A stretch of 64,000 bases of DNA, from assembly GCA_022402465.1 (NCBI GenBank), contig JAKRSH010000041.1:58485-122484 (forward strand), given 5' to 3'. Positions 1 to 9,335 of the stretch are shown here, in pieces. Within the stretch, counting starts at the first letter, position 1; every line of letters begins with the position of its first letter. The notes under the pieces are model-generated. The model made no database searches. It saw nothing but the letters and a program-made list of their open reading frames with translations, and was not told the origin of the DNA. A program made the translations under genes and the position numbers. Source of the DNA: Leptospiraceae bacterium (lineage in GTDB: Bacteria > Spirochaetota > Leptospiria > Leptospirales > Leptospiraceae).

Positions 1-1
1 T

Positions 2-493
2 GAATTAATCTTAAACAATTATCCTATCAAGAGTATTGGCGATATCGGAGGACCAATTCGATTGGTGAATCTTGCTCGTGGGGCACCGTGGAAGAATTAT
101 AAATTCCCACTTCTGGGTGCAGATAGAACTTTGGATTGGATAGAGCATAGTAAGCTAAGAATAGATTTTAATGATCCTAGAATACATTTTGCAATCAATT
201 GTGCAAGTATCGGTTGTCCTGCGCTTCGAAAAGAAAGTTTTAAAGCTAAGAATTTGGATGCTCAATTACAAGATTCCATGCTATCTTTTCTTAAAGATAA
301 GACAAAGAACTCGTATAACAAAGAAAAGCAAATCCTTACTTTATCAAAAATATTCGATTGGTTTAAATCCGATTTTGAGAAAAAATCTGGATCAGTAGTG
401 CAATTTGTACAAATTGGATTCCAAGAAGCTCTTCCAAAGGAAGTGGATATTGAATACTCCACTTATGATTGGAATTTGAATGAAGCAAAATAA
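2..493 (+). CDS. DUF547 domain protein, 5' truncated by window edge
   Basis: The reading frame is already open at base 2 (ELILNNYPIKSIGDIGG...) and continues through the TTG at 62, so the true start lies outside the window. The visible 163 residues match the C-terminal half of DUF547 proteins: a conserved RFxxAINCASxGCPALR-type block (here HFAINCASIGCPALR) with two cysteines, then a segment on opening strands and a tryptophan-rich end (FDWFKSDF). The family's biochemical activity is not established; members are often exported. It is followed 15 bp later by a DUF1801 gene on the same strand. The family call is firm, function unknown. Confidence 0.8.
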   Translation, partial: ELILNNYPIKSIGDIGGPIRLVNLARGAPWKNYKFPLLGADRTLDWIEHSKLRIDFNDPRIHFAINCASIGCPALRKESFKAKNLDAQLQDSMLSFLKDKTKNSYNKEKQILTLSKIFDWFKSDFEKKSGSVVQFVQIGFQEALPKEVDIEYSTYDWNLNEAK

Positions 494-508
494 GAATAGA
501 ATCTCATT

Positions 509-943
509 ATGCCTAAGAAACTAGAATTAAAAACCGCAAAGAACGAAAGCAATCCGAAATCTTTCTTAAGCAAAATTTCAGATAAGAAGTTAAAGGAAGA
601 TTGCTATATTTTATTTGAACTTTTTGAACAAGTAACTGGTCTCCAAGCAAAAATGTGGGGAGACTCTATTATTGGTTATGGAGAATATACCTATTTCCGT
701 TCCAATGGAGATGAGGGACAATTTATGGCAGCTGGGTTTAGCGCTCGTAAGTCGGGCCCTACAATTTATATTCTTCCTGGTTATAACGATTATTCTAAGG
801 ATCTCGAAAAACTTGGTCCACATAAGCTTGGAAAATCCTGCCTCTATCTTAAATCCTTAGAAGGAATTGATCTTAAAGTTCTTTCGAAACTAATTCAAAA
901 GAGCATGAAGGATCTTAAGAAAAAATACAAAACAAACTATTGA
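509..943 (+). CDS. DUF1801 (YdhG-like) domain protein
   Basis: This 144-residue protein has the DUF1801 pattern: an N-terminal helical part (FLSKISDKKLKEDCYILFELFEQVTG), then a beta-rich core around MWGDSIIGYGEYTYFRSNGDEGQFMAAGFSARKSGPTIY (split here as adjacent motifs), ending in a lysine-rich helix. The fold is related to YdhG; no enzymatic activity is assigned to the family. Length is typical. It starts 15 bp after the DUF547 gene and is probably cotranscribed with it. A stem-loop (965-1000) lies just downstream. Confidence 0.75.
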   Translation: MPKKLELKTAKNESNPKSFLSKISDKKLKEDCYILFELFEQVTGLQAKMWGDSIIGYGEYTYFRSNGDEGQFMAAGFSARKSGPTIYILPGYNDYSKDLEKLGPHKLGKSCLYLKSLEGIDLKVLSKLIQKSMKDLKKKYKTNY

Positions 944-964
944 TGTATAGTTTTTCTTTGAAAC

Positions 965-1000
965 AGTGTTTATGGATTCATTGATTATCCTATAAACACT
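965..1000. terminator. convergent stem-loop, likely bidirectional terminator
   Basis: AGTGTTTAT (965-973) and ATAAACACT (992-1000) form a perfect 9-bp stem with an 18-base loop. It sits between the stop of the DUF1801 gene (943) and the stop of the minus-strand small membrane protein (1019). T-rich sequence lies on the plus side and A-rich sequence on the other, so it could serve both strands. Confidence 0.5.
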
Positions 1001-1018
1001 ATTTGTTACAGTAAGTTT

Positions 1019-1189
1019 TTACAGCCCTTTCACAAAAGTAGCGATCGCTAAAATTGCAAATCCTGCCATTACTAAATATCCTGCATAAGCTGATACAACT
1101 GGGATAGCAACAAAGCTTGCAATTATTCCAACAACTCCTAATACCACTGCAATCATCCAAGTCATTTTTTTTGGTGCGTTTAATTTCAT
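1019..1189 (-). CDS. small two-helix membrane protein (56 aa)
   Basis: This minus-strand ORF encodes 56 residues: MKLNAPKKMTWMIAVVLGVV, then GIIASFVAIPVVSAYAGYLV and MAGFAILAIATFVKGL. An AGGAG ribosome-binding site lies about 7 bases before the ATG, which makes it a credible gene despite its size. It has a short positively charged N-terminus and two hydrophobic segments (about residues 11-33 and 36-53), consistent with a small inner-membrane protein. I do not recognise a function. It stands alone between a convergent DUF1801 gene and a 305-bp gap. Confidence 0.7.
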   Translation of the reverse strand: MKLNAPKKMTWMIAVVLGVVGIIASFVAIPVVSAYAGYLVMAGFAILAIATFVKGL

Positions 1190-1494
1190 TCTTTTTCTCC
1201 TAGGTTTTAATAAATTGAATTTCTTGTTAGAATTCAGTCAATTTCTTTCTAATGTTAAGAATCTCTATATCGTAGGCAATCGTTTTTTGTAGTATTTCAA
1301 TTGTTGGCTTGCAAGAATGGAAGAAGAAGCAGATTTGTTTGGTAAGAATTAAGTGGTACCGTTTGCAAGGAAGGATTCATTGTAATTTTTTCGCATCCAT
1401 CTTAATAAAGGAATCTACTTTCCACTTTTGCAATCCGTTTTAAAAAATCTATGAAAAAATAGGAACTCGAAAAGATACACTTTCTAAAGTTGAA
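1190..1494. other. 305-bp gap without a recognised gene
   Basis: The gap lies between the start of the 56-aa membrane protein and the end of the DUF1826 gene. It should contain the small gene's promoter and the tail of the DUF1826 transcript. I see no ORF with a ribosome-binding site, no tRNA-like fold and no strong terminator hairpin in it. Confidence 0.5.
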
Positions 1495-2139
1495 TCACAA
1501 ATTGTAGCTAGGTGAGGATTCAATTCTTAAAAACAATCTCGAATCTCCTTCTTCTAATTCGGGTGATTTATGAATGATACCATAGCCCATATTCCCAGGG
1601 AAGCGTTCTCCTTTTAATATGGCAACCGACGTTTGTTTGGTTTGATGGATTAAATTTATATCTTTCACAACTTCTTCATTTCTTCCACAACCCAAATGCC
1701 TACGATCTGAATTCTCCTCATCTATCCATTGAGTTCCTTTCCCCTTGTATGTACAAATGAGTCTTAGGTGATTAAAATCAACATGAAAGAGTGGGCATTG
1801 TGTTTGGTGGATGAGTGCCAAGTGAATTTTTGGATAGGGATTTCCGGATAATTGTTGCATAAATCCATACAATAATTGTATATCCTGGAAAAATTCTTGA
1901 TAGCCCGGGTGAGAACTGTAGGGAAGGGAAGCCAAAAGTTCTCTTAAGGAGCCATTTAATTCATCTTTTTTTGACTGAGAGGTAAAATTTTTTTGGACTA
2001 AAATATCTATGTAAGACTTCATCTCATGGGATATCTCTCTATTCCAAATACTCAAATTGCAATGTGGATTATTAATAGCATCTAGAACTTCTATTGTATC
2101 CGATATCTCTTGGATTCGCGCAGCTTCTTTGGTAATCAT
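1495..2139 (-). CDS. DUF1826 domain protein, probable zinc-homeostasis associate
   Basis: The 214-residue product matches DUF1826 proteins in its C-terminal part: HVDFNHLRLICTYKGKGTQW, then HLGCGRNEE, then SVAILKGERFPGNMGYGIIHKSP, which resembles the His/Asp/Gly core of this family. DUF1826 genes are often found near COG0523 metallochaperones and zinc-limitation genes in other bacteria; that role is knowledge about the family, not seen here, and no COG0523 gene is in the window. A pair of nested palindromes lies 5-25 bp upstream of the ATG and would be a natural site for a Fur/Zur-type repressor. Family call is fairly good, function inferred. Confidence 0.65.
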   Translation of the reverse strand: MITKEAARIQEISDTIEVLDAINNPHCNLSIWNREISHEMKSYIDILVQKNFTSQSKKDELNGSLRELLASLPYSSHPGYQEFFQDIQLLYGFMQQLSGNPYPKIHLALIHQTQCPLFHVDFNHLRLICTYKGKGTQWIDEENSDRRHLGCGRNEEVVKDINLIHQTKQTSVAILKGERFPGNMGYGIIHKSPELEEGDSRLFLRIESSPSYNL

Positions 2140-2143
2140 TAAC

Positions 2144-2164
2144 GCAACGATGTTGCATATGCAA
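2144..2164. promoter_or_regulatory. nested palindromes upstream of the DUF1826 gene
   Basis: Two overlapping inverted repeats lie directly upstream of the start codon at 2139: GCAAC-GAT-GTTGC (2144-2156) and the perfect 12-mer TTGCATATGCAA (2153-2164). Arms and spacing suit a dimeric repressor of the Fur/Zur type. The assignment to Zur is an inference from the DUF1826 gene it precedes. Confidence 0.5.
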
Positions 2165-2392
2165 TTCTATGTCAATAAAATATCCTTCCATGAAAAAACA
2201 AAAGGCGAGTGCTTAGTAAAAATACAAGATCTCAGAGTTAAAATTTTTCTATATATGGAGGTTCAAATCCTAACTATTTTATAAGGATGCAGCTGCTATT
2301 TGAAAAAGAATTCGTATTTTTTCCTTGAAGGAAAAGTTTCCAGGTAGATAAAGGAAAGATAAATCGTTAAATTCGATTCTCCAGGAGATAAA

Positions 2393-4660
2393 ATGGCATT
2401 TGATATTGAAATGATCCAAGCCCGTTATAAGAAAATGGGTGAAGCAATTGGTGCAGCGCGTAAAGCTGTTGGTAAACCTCTTACCTTAACTGAAAAAATT
2501 CTCTATTCCCACCTTTGGGACGGCAATGCGAAGTCCGCTTTTACAAGAGGCAAAGATTACGTGGATTTTGAACCTGACAGAGTTGCCATGCAAGATGCTA
2601 CAGCGCAAATGGCTCTTCTACAATTTATGCAAGCAGGACGTCCTAAGGTTGCAGTTCCTTCAACAGTCCACTGTGACCATTTAATTACTGCTCAAGTAGG
2701 CTCTAAGGATGACCTCAATAAAGCGAACCAAGAGAATAAAGAAGTCTATGATTTTTTATCTTCTGTTTCCAATAAATATGGAATCGGATTTTGGAAACCT
2801 GGCGCAGGAATTATCCACCAAGTTGTTTTAGAAAATTATGCCTTCCCTGGTGGAATGATGATAGGAACTGATTCTCACACTGTAAACGCCGGCGGACTTG
2901 GGATGGTCGCAATTGGAGTCGGTGGAGCAGATGCATGCGATGTTATGGCAGGGCTTCCTTGGGAATTAAAGTTTCCTAAATTGATAGGTATCAAACTAAC
3001 AGGCAAATTGAATGGTTGGACTTCTGCCAAAGATGTAATCCTCAAGGTTGCTGGTATTCTTACTGTGAAAGGTGGGACAGGTTGTATCGTTGAATACTTC
3101 GGTCCAGGTGCCGAGGCTCTTTCTTGTACTGGAAAAGGTACAATTTGTAACATGGGTGCTGAGATTGGTGCTACAACTTCGACTTTTGCTTATGATGCTT
3201 CCATGGAAAGATACCTAAGAGCAACCAATCGTGCCGATGTTGCTGATGCTGCGAATTCCTACAAAGAGCACCTAACAGCAGACCCCGAAGTCTATGCTGA
3301 TCCTGCAAAATACTTTGATCAAGTTATCGAAATCAATCTTGATGAATTAGAACCTTATTTAAATGGACCATTTACACCAGATTTGGCGACACCAATCTCT
3401 CAAATGAAAGAGATTGCAGCTAAAAATGGTTGGCCAACTAAGATTGAGGCTGGACTCATAGGCTCCTGTACGAATTCTTCTTATGAGGATATTTCAAGAG
3501 CTGCCTCTCTTGCAGAGCAGGCTTCGTCTAAGAACCTTAAGCCCAAGGCTGAATTTTCCATTACACCTGGATCGGAACAAGTACGTTTCACGATAGAGAG
3601 AGATGGCTTTATCAAAACCTTCGATAAAATTGGTGCCAAAGTATTTGCAAATGCTTGCGGACCATGTATAGGAATGTGGGCTAGAGTAGGCGCCGAAAAG
3701 AAAGAAAAGAACACCATTGTTCATTCCTTCAATCGAAACTTCCAAGCAAGACAAGACGGGAATCCGAATACCTATGCCTTCGTGGGTAGCCCTGAACTTG
3801 TAACCGCTCTTGCCATTGCAGGGGATTTGACTTTCAATCCTTTGAAAGATAAATTAAAGAATGAGAAAGGCGAAGATGTTATGTTAGACGCTCCAACTGG
3901 CGAAGAACTTCCTGCCAAGGGTTTTGCTGTTGAGGATGCTGGATACCAAGCACCCGCTGCTGATGGTTCTAAGGTTCAAATCAACGTTGACCCTAAATCA
4001 GATCGTCTGCAATTACTGGATCCTTTTACCGCCTGGGACGGTAAAGATATAACAGGCCTTAAGTTGCTCATCAAAGCTAAAGGCAAATGTACAACAGATC
4101 ATATTTCTATGGCTGGTCCTTGGTTGAAATACCGTGGTCATTTAGATAATATTTCTAACAACTTATTGATAGGTGCGACGAATTCTTTCAATGGTAAAAT
4201 CAATGAAGTAAAGAACCAACTCACAGGTGCATACGGTGCGGTTCCAGCAACTCAAAGGGATTACAAAGCGAAGGGAATAGGCTCTATTGTTGTAGGAGAT
4301 GAGAATTATGGCGAAGGATCTTCTAGAGAGCATGCGGCTATGGAGCCTAGATTTTTGGGAGTTCGCGCAGTTCTTGTAAAATCTTTTGCAAGAATCCATG
4401 AGACCAATTTGAAGAAACAGGGAATGCTTGGTCTTACATTTGCGAACCCAGCGGATTATGATAAAATCCAAGAAGATGATACAATTGATATCACAGGTCT
4501 TACGAGCTTTACAGAAGGTAAGCCACTGACTCTTGTATTGCATCATAAGGATGGTTCTAAAGAAGAAATTTCCGTGAACCATACTTACAATTCGCAACAA
4601 ATCGAATGGTTCAAAGCTGGATCAGCCTTAAACATCGTTAAGAAGCAACACGGAGTTTAG
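2393..4660 (+). CDS. acnA: aconitate hydratase (mitochondrial-type aconitase)
   Basis: The 755-residue enzyme interconverts citrate and isocitrate through cis-aconitate in the TCA cycle, using a [4Fe-4S] cluster. The three cluster cysteines are visible: Cys359 in [10 protein letters not shown], and Cys422 and Cys425 in [11 protein letters not shown]. The QDATAQ substrate loop (about residue 68), the HCDHL block and the C-terminal swivel domain ([21 protein letters not shown]) are present. Length and the short N-terminus match the mitochondrial-type subgroup, not the longer IRP/AcnA type. The ATG follows a CAGGAGA ribosome-binding site. It is monocistronic, with a strong terminator 36 bp after the stop. 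Confidence 0.97.
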   Translation: MAFDIEMIQARYKKMGEAIGAARKAVGKPLTLTEKILYSHLWDGNAKSAFTRGKDYVDFEPDRVAMQDATAQMALLQFMQAGRPKVAVPSTVHCDHLITAQVGSKDDLNKANQENKEVYDFLSSVSNKYGIGFWKPGAGIIHQVVLENYAFPGGMMIGTDSHTVNAGGLGMVAIGVGGADACDVMAGLPWELKFPKLIGIKLTGKLNGWTSAKDVILKVAGILTVKGGTGCIVEYFGPGAEALSCTGKGTICNMGAEIGATTSTFAYDASMERYLRATNRADVADAANSYKEHLTADPEVYADPAKYFDQVIEINLDELEPYLNGPFTPDLATPISQMKEIAAKNGWPTKIEAGLIGSCTNSSYEDISRAASLAEQASSKNLKPKAEFSITPGSEQVRFTIERDGFIKTFDKIGAKVFANACGPCIGMWARVGAEKKEKNTIVHSFNRNFQARQDGNPNTYAFVGSPELVTALAIAGDLTFNPLKDKLKNEKGEDVMLDAPTGEELPAKGFAVEDAGYQAPAADGSKVQINVDPKSDRLQLLDPFTAWDGKDITGLKLLIKAKGKCTTDHISMAGPWLKYRGHLDNISNNLLIGATNSFNGKINEVKNQLTGAYGAVPATQRDYKAKGIGSIVVGDENYGEGSSREHAAMEPRFLGVRAVLVKSFARIHETNLKKQGMLGLTFANPADYDKIQEDDTIDITGLTSFTEGKPLTLVLHHKDGSKEEISVNHTYNSQQIEWFKAGSALNIVKKQHGV

Positions 4661-4695
4661 GTAACTTCGTTTTCTTTTTAAAAATTAGGAGTCAT

Positions 4696-4741
4696 AAGCC
4701 ATGGGAGATGGGAGAGTTCTTAGACCTTCCCCATGGCTTTT
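4696..4741 (+). terminator. rho-independent terminator of aconitase gene
   Basis: AAGCCATGGG (4696-4705) pairs perfectly with CCCATGGCTT (4730-4739). The 10-bp GC-containing stem has a 24-base loop and runs into TTTT (4738-4741). It lies 36 bp after the aconitase stop codon. Confidence 0.8.
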
Positions 4742-4817
4742 CAAAACTCAACTTCAAGAATTTTTACCCTTTGTTCTATGCGCATACTTCAATATATTTT
4801 AATACTTAAAACCTATT

Positions 4818-5468
4818 ATGCATCCTAAAGCAAATAAAGGTTTAGTTATGGATGAGAAGTATTGGAACACACTGTATGGTGAGACCTATGATATTGATGG
4901 AGTCTTCAATGCGAAGAAGCATGCGAGCTATGTAAAATCCTTACTAACTTTGATGGAGACTAAGGTTCAAAGTTTAGGCGATTTTGGATTTGGGAAAGCA
5001 GCCTTGCTCAGAGAATTTGTTAAAGCTCTAAAGCCTGCTAGAGTCATAGCAGTAGAACCATCACCAGAGAGAGTTGAAGAACTGAGGACTAAGCCATGGA
5101 TACAAAATGTTCATATTCAGATCCATAACTCCACTCTGCAAGATTTTAATCCGCCTTACTTAAAGTATGCGCCTTTGGATTTAATCATTTGCAATTCTGT
5201 ATTTCAATATATGGAAGATGGAGATATCAAAAAAGTTACTGAAAAATTATCTAAATCTACAAGATTTCTTTATTTTACTGTTCCGACTAAAAAAGATTAT
5301 GAACGCATGAAAAAGCAAATTGCTTTTTCTGATCCGTATGCTTTTGTAAGAAGCACAGAGTTTTACAGACGTATACTTTCTAAGCATTTCAATTTTGTAG
5401 GCTATAATCTCTTGGAAAGCAAATACCAAAATCCTCCTGTCTTTGAGGAAGAGCTATTTAAATTTTAA
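4818..5468 (+). CDS. class I SAM-dependent methyltransferase
   Basis: The 216-residue protein has a Rossmann methyltransferase core. SLGDFGFGKAALLREF is the glycine-rich motif I that binds SAM, VIAVEPSPERVEEL is the acidic-strand motif II, and LDLIICNSVFQYMEDGDI is the motif IV/post-IV region. The substrate cannot be told. The first ATG (4818) has no clear ribosome-binding site. A second in-frame ATG at 4848 (MDEKYWNTLYG) follows AAAGG with suitable spacing and gives a more usual N-terminus, so the protein may be 206 residues. It stands alone between the aconitase terminator and a convergent hypothetical gene. Confidence 0.8.
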   Translation: MHPKANKGLVMDEKYWNTLYGETYDIDGVFNAKKHASYVKSLLTLMETKVQSLGDFGFGKAALLREFVKALKPARVIAVEPSPERVEELRTKPWIQNVHIQIHNSTLQDFNPPYLKYAPLDLIICNSVFQYMEDGDIKKVTEKLSKSTRFLYFTVPTKKDYERMKKQIAFSDPYAFVRSTEFYRRILSKHFNFVGYNLLESKYQNPPVFEEELFKF

Positions 5469-5544
5469 AAAATATCTTATATAAAATTTTCTTTTTCAAT
5501 TCTTTGGAAAATCCTAGTTTGTGAAATAATACTTTTGCAAGTAT

Positions 5545-5994
5545 TTATAATTCCTCTAAGAGTATCGTCGTCTGTTTAAGCAAATCTTTGGCTTCTTCCA
5601 TCTCATCCTTATTTAAGGAAGATTTATATTTTATTGCTTCAGTTAGGTCGATGATAGCAGCGGAGTAGGATGTCTCTTTGTATTCTTTTTTATGAGTGAC
5701 TTTAAGATTCATATCTGAACCCTTGTAACCGGTTTCTCCTCCTGCTTCTTTTACAATATAGGAAGCTCTTTCGAATAGAGCCTTAGCCATAAGCCGCTCG
5801 CCATCTGTTGATCTCCAAAAATGCAAGGCACCATCCAAATATCTAATTTTATTTCGATAAATATCGGTGGTCTGAGATTTATTATAACAAGTCTTAAATG
5901 AATTACAATTGGTAGGTATAGTAATCTTTCTTTCAGCTGCTGTGCAATAGATCCAGGGAGTTACGATAAGAATGAGGATGAATTTTTTGGACAT
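5545..5994 (-). CDS. exported protein of unknown function
   Basis: The 149-residue product begins with a signal peptide (MSKKFILILIVTPWIYCTAA, possible cleavage after AA). The mature part has a pair of cysteines (NCNSFKTCYN) that could form a disulfide, followed by helical, charged sequence (TDGERLMAKALFERASYIVKEAG... and a C-terminal helix KDLLKQTTILLEEL). I do not recognise a family. The pattern suggests a periplasmic or surface protein of the Leptospira-specific kind. It is convergent with the methyltransferase gene and divergent from the SDR at 6157. Confidence 0.6.
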   Translation of the reverse strand: MSKKFILILIVTPWIYCTAAERKITIPTNCNSFKTCYNKSQTTDIYRNKIRYLDGALHFWRSTDGERLMAKALFERASYIVKEAGGETGYKGSDMNLKVTHKKEYKETSYSAAIIDLTEAIKYKSSLNKDEMEEAKDLLKQTTILLEEL

Positions 5995-6156
5995 AGAGAT
6001 AATTAGAGAAATTTTAAGATATTGATCAAGTCATTTTCTTCGAGCTAAGGCAAGAAAATGAGAATCTTTCTATACAAGACTGGATAATTTGGAAAGCATT
6101 AGAAAACTTGGAGAAAAGAATCAACTTGCTATCTTAAGAATAAGAAAGGAAAAATT

Positions 6157-6960
6157 ATGAATCATAACTACTGGAAAGACAAAACTGTACTGATAACTGG
6201 AGCTTCCAGTGGAATTGGGGAAGCTATCATGCATCGCCTAAATGGACTTGCAGAAACTATCTTTCTCCTTTCTCGCAATCCAAAAATTATTACTGAAAAT
6301 AATTCAGGAAAGAATTCTCGAATGATTCTTATCCCTTGTGATATTTCCAAACCGGACCAAGTGGAAAAAGCTATAAAATCGATTTTAAAATCCAAGGTCT
6401 CAAGCTTGGACGTTCTCTTCAACAATGCAGGCATTACAGCGCATGGACGATTTGACACAACTCAAATGGCTGTGTTTCGAAAAACTTTTGAAACAAATTT
6501 CTTTGGTCCCATTCGACTTGTCCAAGGCTTGGTACCTCTATTGCTAAGTGCTCAAGGAACGGTAGTTAGTACATCTACAGTTTCAGCCTTGTATGGGGTG
6601 CCTGGAAGGTCTGCTTATTCTTCATCGAAGGCAGCCCTTCATGCTGCCATGGAATCCTTTCGGATAGAGATGAGTGAACACAAGGTTCGCTCGATTTTGG
6701 TTTGTCCACCTTACACACGAACTAATTTGCGACAATCAGGTCTAGATGAGGATGGGTCAATATTAAAAGAAGAACAAGCTTCGGGGAAAATTAAAACAGC
6801 AGATGAAGTTGCTTTGAGTATTCTAGAAGCAGTTGAAAATCCTAAATCTAAATTAGTAACCATAGATAAATCTGGCTTTGCAATGAAATTGCTTAGGTTA
6901 ATCTCACCCTCAACACTAGAAAAAATTATGTTCAATAAGCTCTACAAAGACTTTCATTGA
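6157..6960 (+). CDS. short-chain dehydrogenase/reductase (SDR)
   Basis: The 267-residue protein is a classical SDR that would use NAD(P)H to reduce or oxidise an alcohol/ketone group. TGASSGIG (residues 14-21) is the cofactor loop, LFNNAG is the strand-4 motif and the catalytic Tyr154-x3-Lys158 sits in AYSSSKAA. The C-terminal extension (KLLRLISPSTLEKIMFNKLYKDFH) resembles SDRs with a membrane-associating tail. The substrate is not predictable. AAAGGAAAAATT precedes the ATG. The gene is monocistronic and convergent with the lipoprotein gene that follows. Confidence 0.85.
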   Translation: MNHNYWKDKTVLITGASSGIGEAIMHRLNGLAETIFLLSRNPKIITENNSGKNSRMILIPCDISKPDQVEKAIKSILKSKVSSLDVLFNNAGITAHGRFDTTQMAVFRKTFETNFFGPIRLVQGLVPLLLSAQGTVVSTSTVSALYGVPGRSAYSSSKAALHAAMESFRIEMSEHKVRSILVCPPYTRTNLRQSGLDEDGSILKEEQASGKIKTADEVALSILEAVENPKSKLVTIDKSGFAMKLLRLISPSTLEKIMFNKLYKDFH

Positions 6961-7012
6961 TAGTTTGAATTTTTATATAAAGTAGCTCAAAGTTTTTGAG
7001 AATACTTTGGAT

Positions 7013-8680
7013 TTATTTTGCTTTTGCTGAATAGGTAGAGGTAAATTGGGCAGTATTTACTGTGCCCCAGAATTTTGGACCGTAGTTTCCCTCTCTGCCA
7101 GAATATGTTCTATCTAAGCGCGGTCTTTCATAGGTATAATGCTGTTCGATATTTATTTTGAAAGGTGCGTTTCTTGGGCTCTCGCCAAATTGTTTGAGTT
7201 GAAGGTATTTTAATTCTTTTCTTGGATGAGATCCTATTCTTCCATTGAAAACAAGAAAATCCGCAATTTGGTTGTCAACTGTATGTTGGTTATCAGGATC
7301 TTCCACTGACTTCTTGTTAACCCAACCAGGTTCTTCCCAAGCAACTAATTTTGCAATCGATCGAAACACAGAATTAGAAAGATCAAGCGTCTTTGTTCCC
7401 TCTAGTCCACTGCCTATACGAACCGACTTTAAATCTTCCTTAGAAAGACTTGCTGGAAGTATAATCTTACTTTCTTTACCTGCTTCAGGAAAAATATCTC
7501 TTGGATCGGCAAGGTAATTAAAAAGAGCATTGCCAGCTTCTAGTTTAACTTCATATGCTCCGTATGCAGAAATAGGATTTCCTCCATCAGAACCATTTCC
7601 AGAAGCAATATAAAGCAGTGGATGGTGGTTGATAGAATTAATATTCTTCCATTCTGTATCAAGCGTTATGTGATCATGGCCTGTAGTTAAAATTCTTAGA
7701 GGATTACCTTTTGCATCACAAAGTACAGCGTAGGACTCTAAATCCCCTTGGTGAAAATTGCCCATAGGACTTGGACCATGGTTATTGTCAAACCATAGCC
7801 AATAAGAGATTACATACTTCCCGTCACTCGCTTCATACCAATAATTGGAGTTATCTCTAAAACCAGGTAAAGCTTCTTCTTGGGTTCCTGAAAGAATTGT
7901 ATTCGCATAACGAACATGAAAGTATACATGAGTGGGATCTTTATCAACTGAATAGTTTGGTAGGTTCTCTGGTTTCTCCAGAGCATAAAAGGGCATCTCA
8001 ATTGATTCATATTTAGTAAGTGGCAATCCAGACTTTGTTAAGTTTGCCTGGGTCTTCCCAAGAGTTTTATGATTTCGATACTTTTCTAGATTCGTTGGGA
8101 TTTCTTTTTTATCTGATTTGAGAATAAGAATTGGAGAGAAACGACTAGCAAGTTCAAATTGTTTTTTATCAGGAATGGGATTTTCTTGTGATTTAAAATT
8201 AAAATCATTTCGAAAAGTTACTATCTCACCACTTGTATATCCAAACCAAAAAGGATTGTGTCCTGGAGAATACATCCCTCGACTTTCTTCTAGTCCAAGT
8301 AGTTCAATGTAAGTATGAGTCCAATTCTCTGGAACATCTAGATCTAGTTTGTATTCGAATGAATTGAATTCTTGGATTTTCTCCACATAACTTTTCATAC
8401 ACTCTGGATAGTCCTTCATTGCAATACGATCGAATTGGCTATCTACTAACTCAGGGCAGGAGTAAGCTCTAGCCTGTAATTTAAATGGGGCCTTGAGTAT
8501 AAGATTTGGATTTTTCTGAATCACTCCTCGAAATTCTAAGCGAATATCAGTCTTAGGAAGAACTATAACTTTGTTCCTGTCTTCCTCCGAGGGAAGAGAG
8601 CATGTGATTGAAAGTGATGTACTTAAAATGATTAAAGAAGAGATTATATAATTAGAATGAATGATTTCGTTTTTTTTCAT
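7013..8680 (-). CDS. large putative lipoprotein, Vps62/DUF946-like region
   Basis: The 555-residue product has a long N-terminal signal with a lipobox-like LSITC (Cys27), suggesting an outer- or inner-membrane lipoprotein. After an N-terminal domain of about 150 residues it contains a segment that reminds me of Vps62/DUF946 proteins: ASRFSPILILKSDKKEIPTN, then HVYFHVRY, YVISYWLWFDNNHGPS, GNFHQGDLESYAVL and HHPLLYIASGNGSDGG. That resemblance is by eye only. No catalytic role is known for those proteins. It stands alone; its 3' end faces the SDR gene. Confidence 0.55.
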   Translation of the reverse strand: MKKNEIIHSNYIISSLIILSTSLSITCSLPSEEDRNKVIVLPKTDIRLEFRGVIQKNPNLILKAPFKLQARAYSCPELVDSQFDRIAMKDYPECMKSYVEKIQEFNSFEYKLDLDVPENWTHTYIELLGLEESRGMYSPGHNPFWFGYTSGEIVTFRNDFNFKSQENPIPDKKQFELASRFSPILILKSDKKEIPTNLEKYRNHKTLGKTQANLTKSGLPLTKYESIEMPFYALEKPENLPNYSVDKDPTHVYFHVRYANTILSGTQEEALPGFRDNSNYWYEASDGKYVISYWLWFDNNHGPSPMGNFHQGDLESYAVLCDAKGNPLRILTTGHDHITLDTEWKNINSINHHPLLYIASGNGSDGGNPISAYGAYEVKLEAGNALFNYLADPRDIFPEAGKESKIILPASLSKEDLKSVRIGSGLEGTKTLDLSNSVFRSIAKLVAWEEPGWVNKKSVEDPDNQHTVDNQIADFLVFNGRIGSHPRKELKYLQLKQFGESPRNAPFKINIEQHYTYERPRLDRTYSGREGNYGPKFWGTVNTAQFTSTYSAKAK

Positions 8681-8788
8681 TGGCCCTATACCAAAATCTT
8701 GAAAAGATTAGGATAGGCAAGTGTTTTACTGAATTCTAAACCATCTTTAAAGCATAGAACAAATAAAGATGGTTAGGTTTGAGAAAAT

Positions 8789-9154
8789 TTATTGATTGAA
8801 TCTCTCACAGGACTTTGGTTGATTTTCTTCTTCCATAAGTTGTTCACAAGTTAGAGCATTCATATCCTTCACACATTTTTTCATAGCTTCAAGGTCTTCC
8901 TTGCTAAAACTTTGGCTTGGCTCTGAAGGATCAGGATTTCCATTTTTATTGCTCACACAAGATTCTATTGGTGGGATCATAGATAGAACCATTTTTTTCT
9001 GATCTGGAGGAAGCTTCTCTGCTGATTTTTTCATACAATCAGAGGTTTTGCCACAGATTTTCTTCGCAAGTTCTTGCCACTCTTTGGCCTCCTTGCTATT
9101 GGGAAGGGCGAGTAATGGCGACATAGTAATTAGTAGAATCAATAAAAATCTCAA
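8789..9154 (-). CDS. small cysteine-containing exported protein (TTG start)
   Basis: The frame is open back to an ATG at 9211, but the best start is the TTG at 9154-9152. It has an AGGAG ribosome-binding site seven bases upstream and puts a clean signal peptide at the N-terminus (MRFLLILLITMSPLLALPNS). This gives 121 residues. The mature part is hydrophilic and helical with six cysteines spread along it (KKICGKTSDCMKK, IESCVSN, MKKCVKD, LTCEQL, KSCERF), suggesting disulfide bonds in the periplasm or on the surface. I do not recognise a function; it resembles small secreted helical proteins common in Leptospira. Confidence 0.65.
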   Translation of the reverse strand: MRFLLILLITMSPLLALPNSKEAKEWQELAKKICGKTSDCMKKSAEKLPPDQKKMVLSMIPPIESCVSNKNGNPDPSEPSQSFSKEDLEAMKKCVKDMNALTCEQLMEEENQPKSCERFNQ

Positions 9155-9335
9155 TGGTTCACTCCTATTGGTGGTATAGGAATACAATATGTAAAGATGT
9201 GGATTCTGCAAAATCTTTTTTTCCTATTAGAAATCATAGGATTATAAAATAAGTAAGCCTTGCAGAGACTATTTTCAATTAAATAAGATTGAAATTTCAT
9301 GACAGAAAGTCTGCTGATTAGAATTCAGTAAGAAT

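Noticed and set aside
2057..2284. Plus-strand 75-aa frame over the DUF1826 start
   Set aside because: Overlaps the real gene and its operator; composition is not protein-like.
4163..4600. Minus-strand 145-aa frame inside aconitase
   Set aside because: Antisense shadow of a clearly coding region; no signal of its own.
6990..7005. CTCAAA/TTTGAG hairpin after the SDR gene as a terminator
   Set aside because: Only six AT-rich pairs with a three-base loop and no T-run directly after; too weak to call.
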